Shown: positions 8,476 to 15,191, counted from the stretch's first letter. The stretch: 15,530 bases of DNA from Nitriliruptoraceae bacterium (GCA_003554005.1 PWEU01000113.1:1-15530); one strand, 5' to 3'. A program made the numbers and translations. The notes: generated from the letters alone by a model not told the origin.

Positions 8476-8635
8476 CTGTCCACACGGTGTGGACAGGCTG
8501 TGGAGCCGGTGTGCTTCCCAGGTCGGCCTGCGCATCGCTCAGCGGCGCACCGCCGTCGGGCAGGTCTGGTTCCGGCACGTCGTCCACAGCTCCTCCACAC
8601 CCCGGGGGCCGGTCGTCCACAGCCGTTGTGGACAC
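8476..8635. promoter_or_regulatory. cluster of six DnaA-box-like 9-mers
   Basis: Six sites resemble the actinobacterial DnaA box TTGTCCACA, most with one mismatch: CTGTCCACA (8476-8484, +), TGTGGACAG (8488-8496, -), TCGTCCACA (8580-8588, +), TCCTCCACA (8591-8599, +, weaker), TCGTCCACA (8613-8621, +) and TGTGGACAC (8627-8635, -). The first two form a perfect palindrome with 10-bp arms and a 1-bp centre. The last two form a second inverted pair with 7-bp matching arms and a 5-bp spacer. By eye, the TCCACA core on either strand is far denser here than elsewhere in the window. It could be a DnaA-binding regulatory or titration site, or the operator of another dimeric regulator. It is not a typical oriC: no AT-rich element and no dnaA/dnaN nearby. 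Confidence 0.5.
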
Positions 8636-8703
8636 GGGGGTCGACAGCCTGTCGCCGCCTACCTACGGTGGCTCTCGCGAGGTCCCCAGCGATCGGGTGG
8701 CCA

Positions 8704-8730
8704 CCACGCTCCACGGGGAAGGGAGCGTGG
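8704..8730 (+). repeat. perfect 9-bp inverted repeat (hairpin)
   Basis: CCACGCTCC (8704-8712) and GGAGCGTGG (8722-8730) are exact reverse complements around a 9-nt loop. It lies about 130 nt upstream of the HAD-IB start and has no T-run on either side, so it is unlikely to be a simple intrinsic terminator. It could be a leader-RNA structure or an operator. Confidence 0.5.
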
Positions 8731-8860
8731 GGGCAGCCCGGTCCTGGGGATCCTCGTGTTCGTGGGGGTGCGTTCGAGGGGGTGTGCTCCAGCGCAGCCG
8801 AGGCGACCAGCGAGGCGGGACGGCGTTAGCATCACCCACCGCCGCGAGAGGAGCCGGGAG

Positions 8861-9667
8861 ATGGCCGACACGACAGCAGCTGCGTTCTTCGATCTGGACC
8901 GAACCCTGATCAGCGGCTCGTCCGCGTACTACTTCGGCATCGCAGCGTGGCGCAACGAGATGATCCCCCTGACCGACCTGCTCTCCGACGCCCGCAAGGC
9001 GATCGCGTTCAAGCTGTTCGGCGCCACCGACGAGAGCTCCGAGCAGGTCCGCGACCGCATCCTCGCCGCCGTCGAGGGAGCCCGTCAGGAGGACCTGCTG
9101 GCGCTCAACGAGGAGACCATCCCCCAGATCCTCGACAAGATCCGGCCCGAGTCCCGCAGCCTGATCGACATGCACCACGAGGCGGGCCGGGACTGCTGGA
9201 TCGTGTCCGCCTCCCCCATCGAGATGGTGGAACCCCTGGCCCGCGCGCTCGGCATGGAGGGGGCCATCGCGACCCGGTCGGCTGTGGACAACGGGCGCTA
9301 CACGGGCCAGCTCGACGGGCCCTTCGTCTACGGCGAGGGCAAGGCGGTCGCCATCGCGGCGCTGGCCGAGGAGAAGGGCTACGACCTGCAGCTCTGCTAC
9401 TCCTACAGCGACTCGGCCTCCGACCTGCCGATGATGGAGATGGTCGGCCACCCCGTCGCGGTCAACCCCGACGGGCCGCTGGAGAACGTCGCGAACCAGC
9501 GGGGTTGGCCCATCGTGGTGTTCGCCCAGCGGGTGAAGAAGGTCGTCAAGACGACCACCGCCGTGGGGGGTGCGGTCGGCCTGGCCACCACCACCTACGC
9601 CCTGGGTCGTCGGCACGGCCGCATCGCGGCCCAGGCGGCGCGGGTCGCCCTCCTGCCCTGGCGGTGA
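8861..9667 (+). CDS. HAD-IB family phosphatase (SerB/CicA-like)
   Basis: Predicted 268-residue haloacid dehalogenase-superfamily hydrolase. All four motifs are intact: motif I FFDLDRTLI (nucleophile Asp11 and general acid Asp13), motif II Ser116 in IVSASP, motif III Lys161 in GEGKAVAI, and motif IV Asp184/Asp188 in YSDSASDLPMM. The helical cap between motifs I and II, with the ESRSLIDMHHEAG stretch, fits the HAD-IB group of SerB-like phosphatases. Its phosphoester substrate cannot be read from sequence. After about residue 220 there is an extension with basic residues (QRVKKVVK) and a moderately hydrophobic Ala/Gly/Thr stretch (233-248), which may associate with membrane. The ATG at 8861 is preceded by GAGAGGAG 8 nt upstream. 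Its stop codon overlaps the next gene's start, so the two are probably co-translated. Confidence 0.93.
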   Translation: MADTTAAAFFDLDRTLISGSSAYYFGIAAWRNEMIPLTDLLSDARKAIAFKLFGATDESSEQVRDRILAAVEGARQEDLLALNEETIPQILDKIRPESRSLIDMHHEAGRDCWIVSASPIEMVEPLARALGMEGAIATRSAVDNGRYTGQLDGPFVYGEGKAVAIAALAEEKGYDLQLCYSYSDSASDLPMMEMVGHPVAVNPDGPLENVANQRGWPIVVFAQRVKKVVKTTTAVGGAVGLATTTYALGRRHGRIAAQAARVALLPWR

Positions 9668-10764
9668 ACGCCGGCCCCACCCAGCGCTTCCAGCGCAGCA
9701 CCCACCTCGTCGCCCTGATCGCCGAGGTGGAGCGACTCGCCACCCTGGTCGCCGCCGCCCCCGCCGACCGCCGCGCGGCGCTCAGGGCGGGCCGGCAGCT
9801 GCCGGCCGCCCGCGCCAGCCTGGTCCTCGACGGTGCCCGCATGGAGACGATCACCGACGCCGCCACCGCCGAGGCCACGGTGCTGGCGTCGGCGTTGGAC
9901 GTCGACGCGGGTGCGCTCGCGACCTCGGCCGCCAGCCGGGCGACCTGGCTCGACACCCTCCGGGTGCTCGACGACCCCGAGGACCGCGTGGTCGGGGCGC
10001 TCGAGCTGCTCGGGGTCCTGGCGGCCGACGACAGCGACGACGTGACCGACACGATCCTGACCGACACCGCCGCTGCGCTGGCCACCCTGCACCGTCGCCT
10101 GACCCGCGGGCTGGTCGCCACGGACCGCGCCGGCGCGTTGCGGGAGCTCGACCAGGCCGTCCACGACGGTGCGAGTGGGCGCATCCTCTACCTGACGGCC
10201 TCGCCAGCCACCCTCTCGCGTGAGCTCGGGCTGCTGACGGTGTGGACGGCCTCCACCGGCGCGCGGGAGCACGGGTTGATCGCCAGCGGCGTGCTCCACC
10301 TCGAGCTGCTCCGGCTCCACCCCTTCGACGCCGCGAACGGCCGGCTGGCCCGGGCCGCGGCCCGGGCGGTCCTGCGCGCCCGGGGGCTCGATCCCGACCA
10401 CCTCGCCGTCCCGGAGCTGGCGCTGGCGACCGACCCGCTGGACTACCACGAGGAGGTCGCCCGGACCCTGCGACGTCGCGACCTGACGATGTGGCTGGAG
10501 CGCTGGTCCGAAGCGGTCGCCGACGGGCTCCGCGACGCCGCCCGAACGCTCGGGGTGCTCCCGACGACGCCACCGGCGCGGGCGCTGGAGTTCGTGGCGG
10601 ACAACGAGCGGTTCACGATCGCCGACTACCGCGCCGAGGTGGCCGCCGGACCGGAGGAGGCCCGGACCGAACTGACGGCGCTGCTCGACCTCGGCCGGGT
10701 GCAGCGGGTACCGGGGAGCCGCGGTCTACGCTTCCGGCGCAGTGACGAACCCGACCCCGTCTAG
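9664..10764 (+). CDS. Fic-domain-like protein with non-canonical active-site motif and C-terminal winged helix
   Basis: Predicted 366-residue cytoplasmic protein. The Fic core is recognised by LHPFDAANGRLAR (218-230), which aligns with HxFx(D/E)GNGRxxR. His219, Asn225, Gly226, Arg227 and Arg230 are kept. The acidic metal-coordinating position is Ala223 and the following Gly is Ala224, while an Asp occupies the preceding position (222). An N-terminal SLVLDG (52-57) resembles the S/TxxxE(G/N) self-inhibitory motif of Fic proteins, with Asp for Glu. Residues 305-358 look like a winged helix (FTIADYRAEV ... LLDLGRVQRV). Canonical Fic enzymes transfer AMP to proteins; whether this one does is uncertain. 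The GTG at 9664 overlaps the HAD-IB stop in GTGA, implying translational coupling. The SCP2-hydrolase gene follows 23 bp after its stop. Confidence 0.8.
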   Translation: MNAGPTQRFQRSTHLVALIAEVERLATLVAAAPADRRAALRAGRQLPAARASLVLDGARMETITDAATAEATVLASALDVDAGALATSAASRATWLDTLRVLDDPEDRVVGALELLGVLAADDSDDVTDTILTDTAAALATLHRRLTRGLVATDRAGALRELDQAVHDGASGRILYLTASPATLSRELGLLTVWTASTGAREHGLIASGVLHLELLRLHPFDAANGRLARAAARAVLRARGLDPDHLAVPELALATDPLDYHEEVARTLRRRDLTMWLERWSEAVADGLRDAARTLGVLPTTPPARALEFVADNERFTIADYRAEVAAGPEEARTELTALLDLGRVQRVPGSRGLRFRRSDEPDPV

Positions 10765-10787
10765 GCTGCCGCCCCGGGAGGTGGTGC

Positions 10788-12056
10788 ATGTCGATCCGTC
10801 CGGCGCGTGGCGACGAGGTCCACGCCGCCCACGCGGCCCTGATCCAGCGGTTCGACCCGCTGACCGCCCGGGGGCTCGACGTCACCGTGCTGGTCGAGCT
10901 CAGCGACACCGGGCCCACCAGCATCGAGATCGCCGACGGGCGGTGCACGATCCGCACCGGCACCCTCCCGCGGTCGCCGGCGGTGACCTTCCGGACCGAC
11001 GCGGAGGTGTGGCTCGACCTGATCGAGGGTCGGATCCGCGGGATGGACGCCTTCCTGGCCGGGGTGCTGAAGGTCACCGGCGACCTCCACCTCGCCACCC
11101 GGTTCGAGGCGCTGTTCCGGCGCCTGCCGCAGCAGCCGCGCATCGAGGTCACCCACACCGACGTGCGGGGGCTGGAGATCGAGGCCCTGGTCGCCGGTGA
11201 GGGCCCACCCGTCGTCCTGATCCACGGGCTCGGCGCCAACAAGGTCTCCTTCCTGCCCACCGTCTCGGCGCTGGCCGACCATCACGAGGTGCACGCCATC
11301 GACCTCCCGGGCTTCGGCCGCTCCTCGAAGCCGCTGCCCGTCGGCCGCCGCTACTCGATGGGCTGGTTCGCCGAGGTGGTCAACGGCTACCTGATCGCCC
11401 GAGGGCTGGACGCCACCCACCTGATCGGCAACTCGATGGGGGGACGCATCGCCCTGGAGGTGGCGCTGCACCCCCCCCGGTCGGTGCACAGCCTGGTGGG
11501 GCTCGGACCGGCGCTGGGCTTCGACCTGACCCGACCGATCGCCCCGCTGCTCCGCTTCGGGCAGAGCCACTGGATGGGAGCGGCGCCGGTCCAGCCGTCC
11601 CGTCGCCTGATCGAGAGCTTCGTCCGCAGCCTGTTCGCCGACCCGGACATCCTCCCACCGGAGCACCACCGGGTCGCGGCCGACGACGTGGTGGCTGCCT
11701 GGCGTGACCCGGCCCACCGGCTGGCGGTGCTGGCCGCCGCCCGGCAGATCGGGATGGAGCCGGGGACCGGCCGCGGCGCCTACTGGCGTCGGCTGCGCAA
11801 CCTGACCGTGCCGAGCTACTGGGTCTTCGGTGAACAGGACCGGTTGGTGGCCAGCCGTTACGCCGCCCGGGTCGCCGCCGCGGTCCCGGAGGCGCAGGTG
11901 GAGACCTGGCCGGGGATCGGGCACGTGCCCCAGTTCGAGGCGCCCGCCCGGGTCGCCGCAGCCGTGACCTCGTGGTTGGAGCGGATCGGTCCCGGGCCGG
12001 TTCAGGCCACCTCGGCGACCCTGCCGTCCAGCCAGGCGCTGACCGCCGCGAGGTAG
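10788..12056 (+). CDS. SCP2-like domain-alpha/beta hydrolase fusion
   Basis: Predicted 422-residue protein in two parts. Residues 1 to about 115 resemble an SCP2 sterol-carrier-type lipid-binding domain (TSIEIADGRCTIRTG, SPAVTFRTDAEVWLDLIEGR, then FLAGVLKVTGDLHLATRFEALF). Residues 120 to about 402 are an alpha/beta hydrolase with oxyanion-hole HGLG (146-149), nucleophile Ser216 in GNSMGG, Asp351 in GEQDR and His379 in GIGHVP, so the triad is complete. I infer an intracellular esterase or lipase-like enzyme acting on a hydrophobic ester or acyl substrate. No signal peptide or membrane helix is seen. The ATG at 10788 has GGGAGG about 6 nt upstream. The last 20 residues or so (VQATSATLPSSQALTAAR) are encoded in a 55-bp antisense overlap with the next hydrolase gene and look unstructured. 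It probably belongs to the HAD-Fic transcription unit. Confidence 0.88.
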   Translation: MSIRPARGDEVHAAHAALIQRFDPLTARGLDVTVLVELSDTGPTSIEIADGRCTIRTGTLPRSPAVTFRTDAEVWLDLIEGRIRGMDAFLAGVLKVTGDLHLATRFEALFRRLPQQPRIEVTHTDVRGLEIEALVAGEGPPVVLIHGLGANKVSFLPTVSALADHHEVHAIDLPGFGRSSKPLPVGRRYSMGWFAEVVNGYLIARGLDATHLIGNSMGGRIALEVALHPPRSVHSLVGLGPALGFDLTRPIAPLLRFGQSHWMGAAPVQPSRRLIESFVRSLFADPDILPPEHHRVAADDVVAAWRDPAHRLAVLAAARQIGMEPGTGRGAYWRRLRNLTVPSYWVFGEQDRLVASRYAARVAAAVPEAQVETWPGIGHVPQFEAPARVAAAVTSWLERIGPGPVQATSATLPSSQALTAAR

Positions 12057-12946
12057 CGGTCGGGGGCCTCCAGCATCGGCACGTGGCCGATCCCGTCGAG
12101 CTCGACGAGGTCCAGGTCGGGCCGGCGCGCCAGGGCACGCTCGATCACGGGCCGGCCGATCAGGCGGTCCTGATCCCCCCACACGAGCAGCGTCGGCGAG
12201 GTGATGCGGTCGAGCGCGTCATCGAGGCGTCGACGGTTCACCAGCAGCCGGACGACCGAGTTCGTCGCGGCTGCGTAGCTCTCGAACCGCCAGGGGTGGC
12301 GCTTGCCGTAGGCCGTGTTCTCCACGTGGACCGCCCGCAACGAGGGACGCAGCGGCGACGCCTCCTCCGCGAGGATGTACTGCTCGGTCTCCGCGAACAG
12401 CTCCTCCGGCGTCGAGCCCGCGTACCAGCGCATCATGCGCCGCTCACCGACGCCCGGGACCACGAAGGGGGCGAAGCGGCGCAGCGTCTCCGGGTCGAGC
12501 TCACGCAGGCGGCTGGTCGGTCCGGGAAGCGCCGGGTCCACAAGGACCAGACGGGACACGAACTGCGGTAGCTCCGCTGCCAGCAGGGTGGACAGCATCC
12601 CGCCCATGGAGTTGCCGTGCACCTCGACGCGGGTCAGGCCCATCCCCCGGATCAGGGCCGCGAGGAACTCCAGGTTGTGCTCGATCCGGCTGGCCCGGGC
12701 CCGCGCCGGCTGGGAACGACCGAAACCGGGCAGGTCAGGGGCGAGCACCGGTCCGCGCTCGCTCAGCCCCCGGATGACCTCCAGCCAGTTGATCGCCGCG
12801 CCACCGAGGCCGTGCACCAGCAGCTGCGTCGGGCCGGCCGTCGGACCGTCGGCCCGGAGCACGTGCACCGGGACGTTGGACACCCACACGATCTCGCTGC
12901 GGATCCCCGCCCAGGCGGGGTCGCGCTCGCCCCAGTCGCGTTCCAC
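12002..12946 (-). CDS. alpha/beta fold hydrolase
   Basis: Predicted 314-residue alpha/beta hydrolase. The oxyanion-hole motif is VHGLGG (44-49). DLPGFGRS (71-78) marks a typical strand-turn. The nucleophile is Ser113 in GNSMGG, the acid Asp260 in WGDQDR, and the base His288 in GIGHVPMLE. A helical cap with RRMMRWYAG and EELFAETEQY occupies about 150-235. There is no signal peptide, so it is probably cytoplasmic; the substrate is unknown. The GTG at 12946 is preferred because GGGAGGG sits 7 nt upstream. It shares several motifs with the convergent fusion gene's hydrolase domain (DLPGFGRS, GNSMGG, GxQDRL, GIGHVP), so the two may be distant paralogues. It lies 29 bp downstream of the YyaL-like gene on the same strand and is likely co-transcribed with it. 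Confidence 0.92.
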   Translation of the reverse strand: MERDWGERDPAWAGIRSEIVWVSNVPVHVLRADGPTAGPTQLLVHGLGGAAINWLEVIRGLSERGPVLAPDLPGFGRSQPARARASRIEHNLEFLAALIRGMGLTRVEVHGNSMGGMLSTLLAAELPQFVSRLVLVDPALPGPTSRLRELDPETLRRFAPFVVPGVGERRMMRWYAGSTPEELFAETEQYILAEEASPLRPSLRAVHVENTAYGKRHPWRFESYAAATNSVVRLLVNRRRLDDALDRITSPTLLVWGDQDRLIGRPVIERALARRPDLDLVELDGIGHVPMLEAPDRYLAAVSAWLDGRVAEVA

Positions 12947-12975
12947 GTCGTGTCCCTCCCGCCGGTCGCCGGAGC

Positions 12976-15027
12976 CTACGCCTCGCGAGCGGTTCGCAGC
13001 TGCTCGATGAGCGCGGCCGGATCGGTGACCGGCCGCTCACACACCAGCTCCCGGCACACGTAGGCGGCCGGGACCCCATCGAGGCTCCGGCGGCCAGCGG
13101 TGACCGGCACCGCCTCGTCGTGGTCGTCATCCACCACCACCGTGTGGGTCCCGGGGGTGCGCTCGGACCGGGCGATCCGGACGAGCGCGTCACGGGCCGG
13201 GCCTGCAGGCCCGACGATGACGACCTCGCGGGGGCCGGCGGCGACCGCCTCGAACTGCCGGAGCGACCAGCCGGCACCCGTTGGGGCCTGGGCCGCCGTG
13301 GGCTGCACCAGCCGCAGGGCCTGTTCGGCGTGGCGACGCCAGGTCAGGTCCCCTGACAGCCCGGCGAGGGTGAGGCACACCTCGATCATCACCGCGGTGC
13401 CTGAGGGCTGGGCGTTGTCGAAGGTGTCCTTGGGTCTGAGCGCCAGCACCTCGGCGTCGTGGGCGGTCTGGTACCAGCCGCCGGCCTCGGCGTCGTGGAA
13501 CCGCTCGTGGGCCTCGCTCACCCAGCGCACCGCCCGCTCGTACCAGCGGGCCTCGCCGGTGGCCTCCAGCAGCTCGAGGTCGGCCAGCGCGAGCAGGGCG
13601 AGGTCGTCGAGGAAGGCCGGGATGGCGGTCCGACCGGCCGTGCGGACGTGATGGAGGCGGCCGTCGACCACGTGGGTGTCGTGCAGGGTCTCCGCGACCT
13701 CGGCGGCCGCCGCGATCCAGGCGGGCTCGTCGAGGTCGAGACCGGCACGGACCAGGCCACGGACCGCCAGGGCGTTCCAGTCGGTCAGGGCCTTGTGGTC
13801 GATCCCGGGCGGGATCCGCCGGGCACGGTGGGCCAGCAGGTGGCGACGGACGCGGTCCCACCCGGCTTCGAAGGTGGTCAGCGCGAGGCCCTCCTCGGCG
13901 GCGAAGCGGGCCCGGGGCACCGGCTCGTGCAGGACGTTGACCCCCTCCCAGTTACCGCCCGGTCTCGCGCCCAGGAACCGGGTCCAGCGGTCCACGTCGA
14001 CATCCAGTTCGGCGAGCACGGCGACGAGCTCGTCGTAGGGCCAGACGTAGAACCGCCCCTCCTCGCCCTCGGAGTCGGCGTCGAAGGCGCTGATGAAGGT
14101 GCCCTCGTCGGTCCGGCAGTCCGCCAGCAGCCAGCGAGCTATCGACCGGGCGACCTCCGCCAGGTCCGGACGATCGGCCAGGACCGCGGCCCGGGCGTAG
14201 GCCGGCAGCAGGAGCGCGTTGTCGTAGAGCATCTTCTCGAAGTGGGGCACCAACCACCGCGCGTCGGTGGAGTAGCGCGCGAACCCCCCGGCGAGCAGGT
14301 CGTGGATGCCACCGCGGGCCATGGCGTCGAGGCTGTGCACGGCCGCCTCGAGCGCGGTGGGGGCACCGGTGCGGGCGTGGTGGGCCAGCAGCCACTCGAT
14401 GGTCATGGCCTGGGGGAACTTCGGTGCCCGCCCGAACCCTCCAAGCTCGCGGTCCCAGGCCCGCTCGACGACCAGCTGGACGGCACCGTCGACGACCGCC
14501 GGGTCGAGCTGGGCGGCCGCCTCGTCGTCGCGCTGCTCGGCCAGCGCGGTCGCGATCCGCTCCGCCGAGCCGAGGACCTCGTCGCGCCGCTCCTCCCAGG
14601 CCTCACGCACCGCGGCGATCACCTTCGGGAAGTCGGGCATGCCGTGGACCGGCTCCTTCGGCCAGTAGGTGCCGGAGAAGAACGGGGCCCCGCCCGGGGT
14701 CAGGAACACGCTCATCGGCCAGCCGCCACGCCCGGTCATCGCCTGCACCGCGCGCATGTAGACCGCGTCGACGTCGGGGCGTTCCTCACGGTCCACCTTG
14801 ACGTTGACGAAGGCGTCGTTCAGCGTCGCGGCCACCTCCGGGTCCTCGAAGGACTCGTGGGCCATCACGTGGCACCAGTGGCAGGCCGAGTAGCCGACGG
14901 AGAGGAAGATCGGCACCCCGCGGCGCTTGGCCTCGGAGAAGGCCTCCTCGCCCCACTCGAACCAGTCGACCGGGTTGTCGGCGTGCTGCTGGAGGTACGG
15001 CGAGGTGGAGTGGGTGAGGCGGTTCAT
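12976..15027 (-). CDS. YyaL/DUF255 thioredoxin-domain protein (SPATA20-like)
   Basis: Predicted 683-residue protein, the normal family length. The N-terminal thioredoxin-like domain starts with NRLTHSTSPYLQQHADNPVD and has the family hallmark SACHWCHVMAHESF, with redox Cys49 and Cys52 in CHWC. VNVKVDREERPDVDAVYM and GGWPMSVFLTP follow, all typical of this family. The larger C-terminal part is a predicted (alpha/alpha)6-barrel resembling sugar epimerases and glycosidases (GGIHDLLAGGFARYSTDARWLVPHFEKMLYDNA). The molecular function of the family is not settled. No signal peptide is present, so it is probably cytoplasmic. The ATG at 15027 has GGGAG 4 nt upstream and begins exactly at the conserved MNRL. 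It is the first gene of a probable two-gene operon with the alpha/beta hydrolase and is divergent from the DUF348 gene. Confidence 0.95.
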   Translation of the reverse strand: MNRLTHSTSPYLQQHADNPVDWFEWGEEAFSEAKRRGVPIFLSVGYSACHWCHVMAHESFEDPEVAATLNDAFVNVKVDREERPDVDAVYMRAVQAMTGRGGWPMSVFLTPGGAPFFSGTYWPKEPVHGMPDFPKVIAAVREAWEERRDEVLGSAERIATALAEQRDDEAAAQLDPAVVDGAVQLVVERAWDRELGGFGRAPKFPQAMTIEWLLAHHARTGAPTALEAAVHSLDAMARGGIHDLLAGGFARYSTDARWLVPHFEKMLYDNALLLPAYARAAVLADRPDLAEVARSIARWLLADCRTDEGTFISAFDADSEGEEGRFYVWPYDELVAVLAELDVDVDRWTRFLGARPGGNWEGVNVLHEPVPRARFAAEEGLALTTFEAGWDRVRRHLLAHRARRIPPGIDHKALTDWNALAVRGLVRAGLDLDEPAWIAAAAEVAETLHDTHVVDGRLHHVRTAGRTAIPAFLDDLALLALADLELLEATGEARWYERAVRWVSEAHERFHDAEAGGWYQTAHDAEVLALRPKDTFDNAQPSGTAVMIEVCLTLAGLSGDLTWRRHAEQALRLVQPTAAQAPTGAGWSLRQFEAVAAGPREVVIVGPAGPARDALVRIARSERTPGTHTVVVDDDHDEAVPVTAGRRSLDGVPAAYVCRELVCERPVTDPAALIEQLRTAREA

Positions 15028-15191
15028 CGGTCTCCCGCGGACGTTGGTGATCACGGTCCAGGGTGTCGCAGATCCGGGTGACACTCAGCCGCGACACCAG
15101 GTGGGACCGTACAAGGGGCAGCAGGACCGTGGTCCGACCCTACGGGCCGGCGGTCGGTACCTTTTCCGCGCCGTACGTTCCGGAGGAGCAC
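15028..15191. promoter_or_regulatory. divergent intergenic region with 8-bp inverted repeat
   Basis: These 164 bp separate the YyaL-like (minus) and DUF348 (plus) starts and must hold both promoters. GGTGTCGC (15062-15069) and GCGACACC (15091-15098) are exact reverse complements 21 nt apart. GGACCGT occurs twice, 20 bp apart (15104-15110 and 15124-15130), and the second copy lies within the palindrome GGACC-GT-GGTCC (15124-15135). TACCTT (15158-15163) and TACGTT (15174-15179) are -10-like hexamers for the plus gene, without clear -35 partners. The DUF348 gene's ribosome binding site is GGAGGAG (15182-15188). Confidence 0.45.

Larger units (their letters stand above)
8320..8860. other. 541-bp gene-free divergent region
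   Basis: This is the only stretch over 300 bp with no convincing gene. It separates the divergent YgjP and HAD-IB genes. From left to right it holds the YgjP upstream region (a weak TATGCG -10-like hexamer on the minus strand at 8377-8382), the DnaA-box-like cluster (8476-8635), a small inverted repeat CGACAG/CTGTCG (8642-8654), the hairpin at 8704-8730, and the HAD-IB leader with a possible -10 hexamer TAGCAT at 8827-8832. Frames crossing it have Arg/Ser/Pro-rich translations and no ribosome binding sites. It is GC-rich throughout, with no AT-rich unwinding element. Confidence 0.7.

Noticed and set aside
8459..8860. Upstream in-frame extension of the HAD-IB protein
   Set aside because: The HAD motif I begins 10 residues after the ATG at 8861, which has a ribosome binding site. 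The upstream translation is Arg/Pro-rich and crosses the DnaA-like cluster.
8320..8860. Chromosomal origin oriC
   Set aside because: There are DnaA-box-like sites but no AT-rich unwinding region and no dnaA, dnaN, rpmH or parAB genes in view.
8700..8860. tRNA, SRP RNA or RNase P RNA in the gap
   Set aside because: A TTCGA occurs near 8773, but no T-arm stem or cloverleaf can be drawn. The conserved SRP and RNase P motifs are absent.
13459..15081. 540-codon plus-strand open frame opposite the YyaL-like gene
   Set aside because: It is a shadow of a confident minus-strand family match, with low-complexity translation and no start signal.
15028..15191. c-di-AMP (ydaO) riboswitch upstream of the Rpf-type gene
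   Set aside because: Such riboswitches precede some actinobacterial rpf genes, but the gap is short and I see none of the conserved core.
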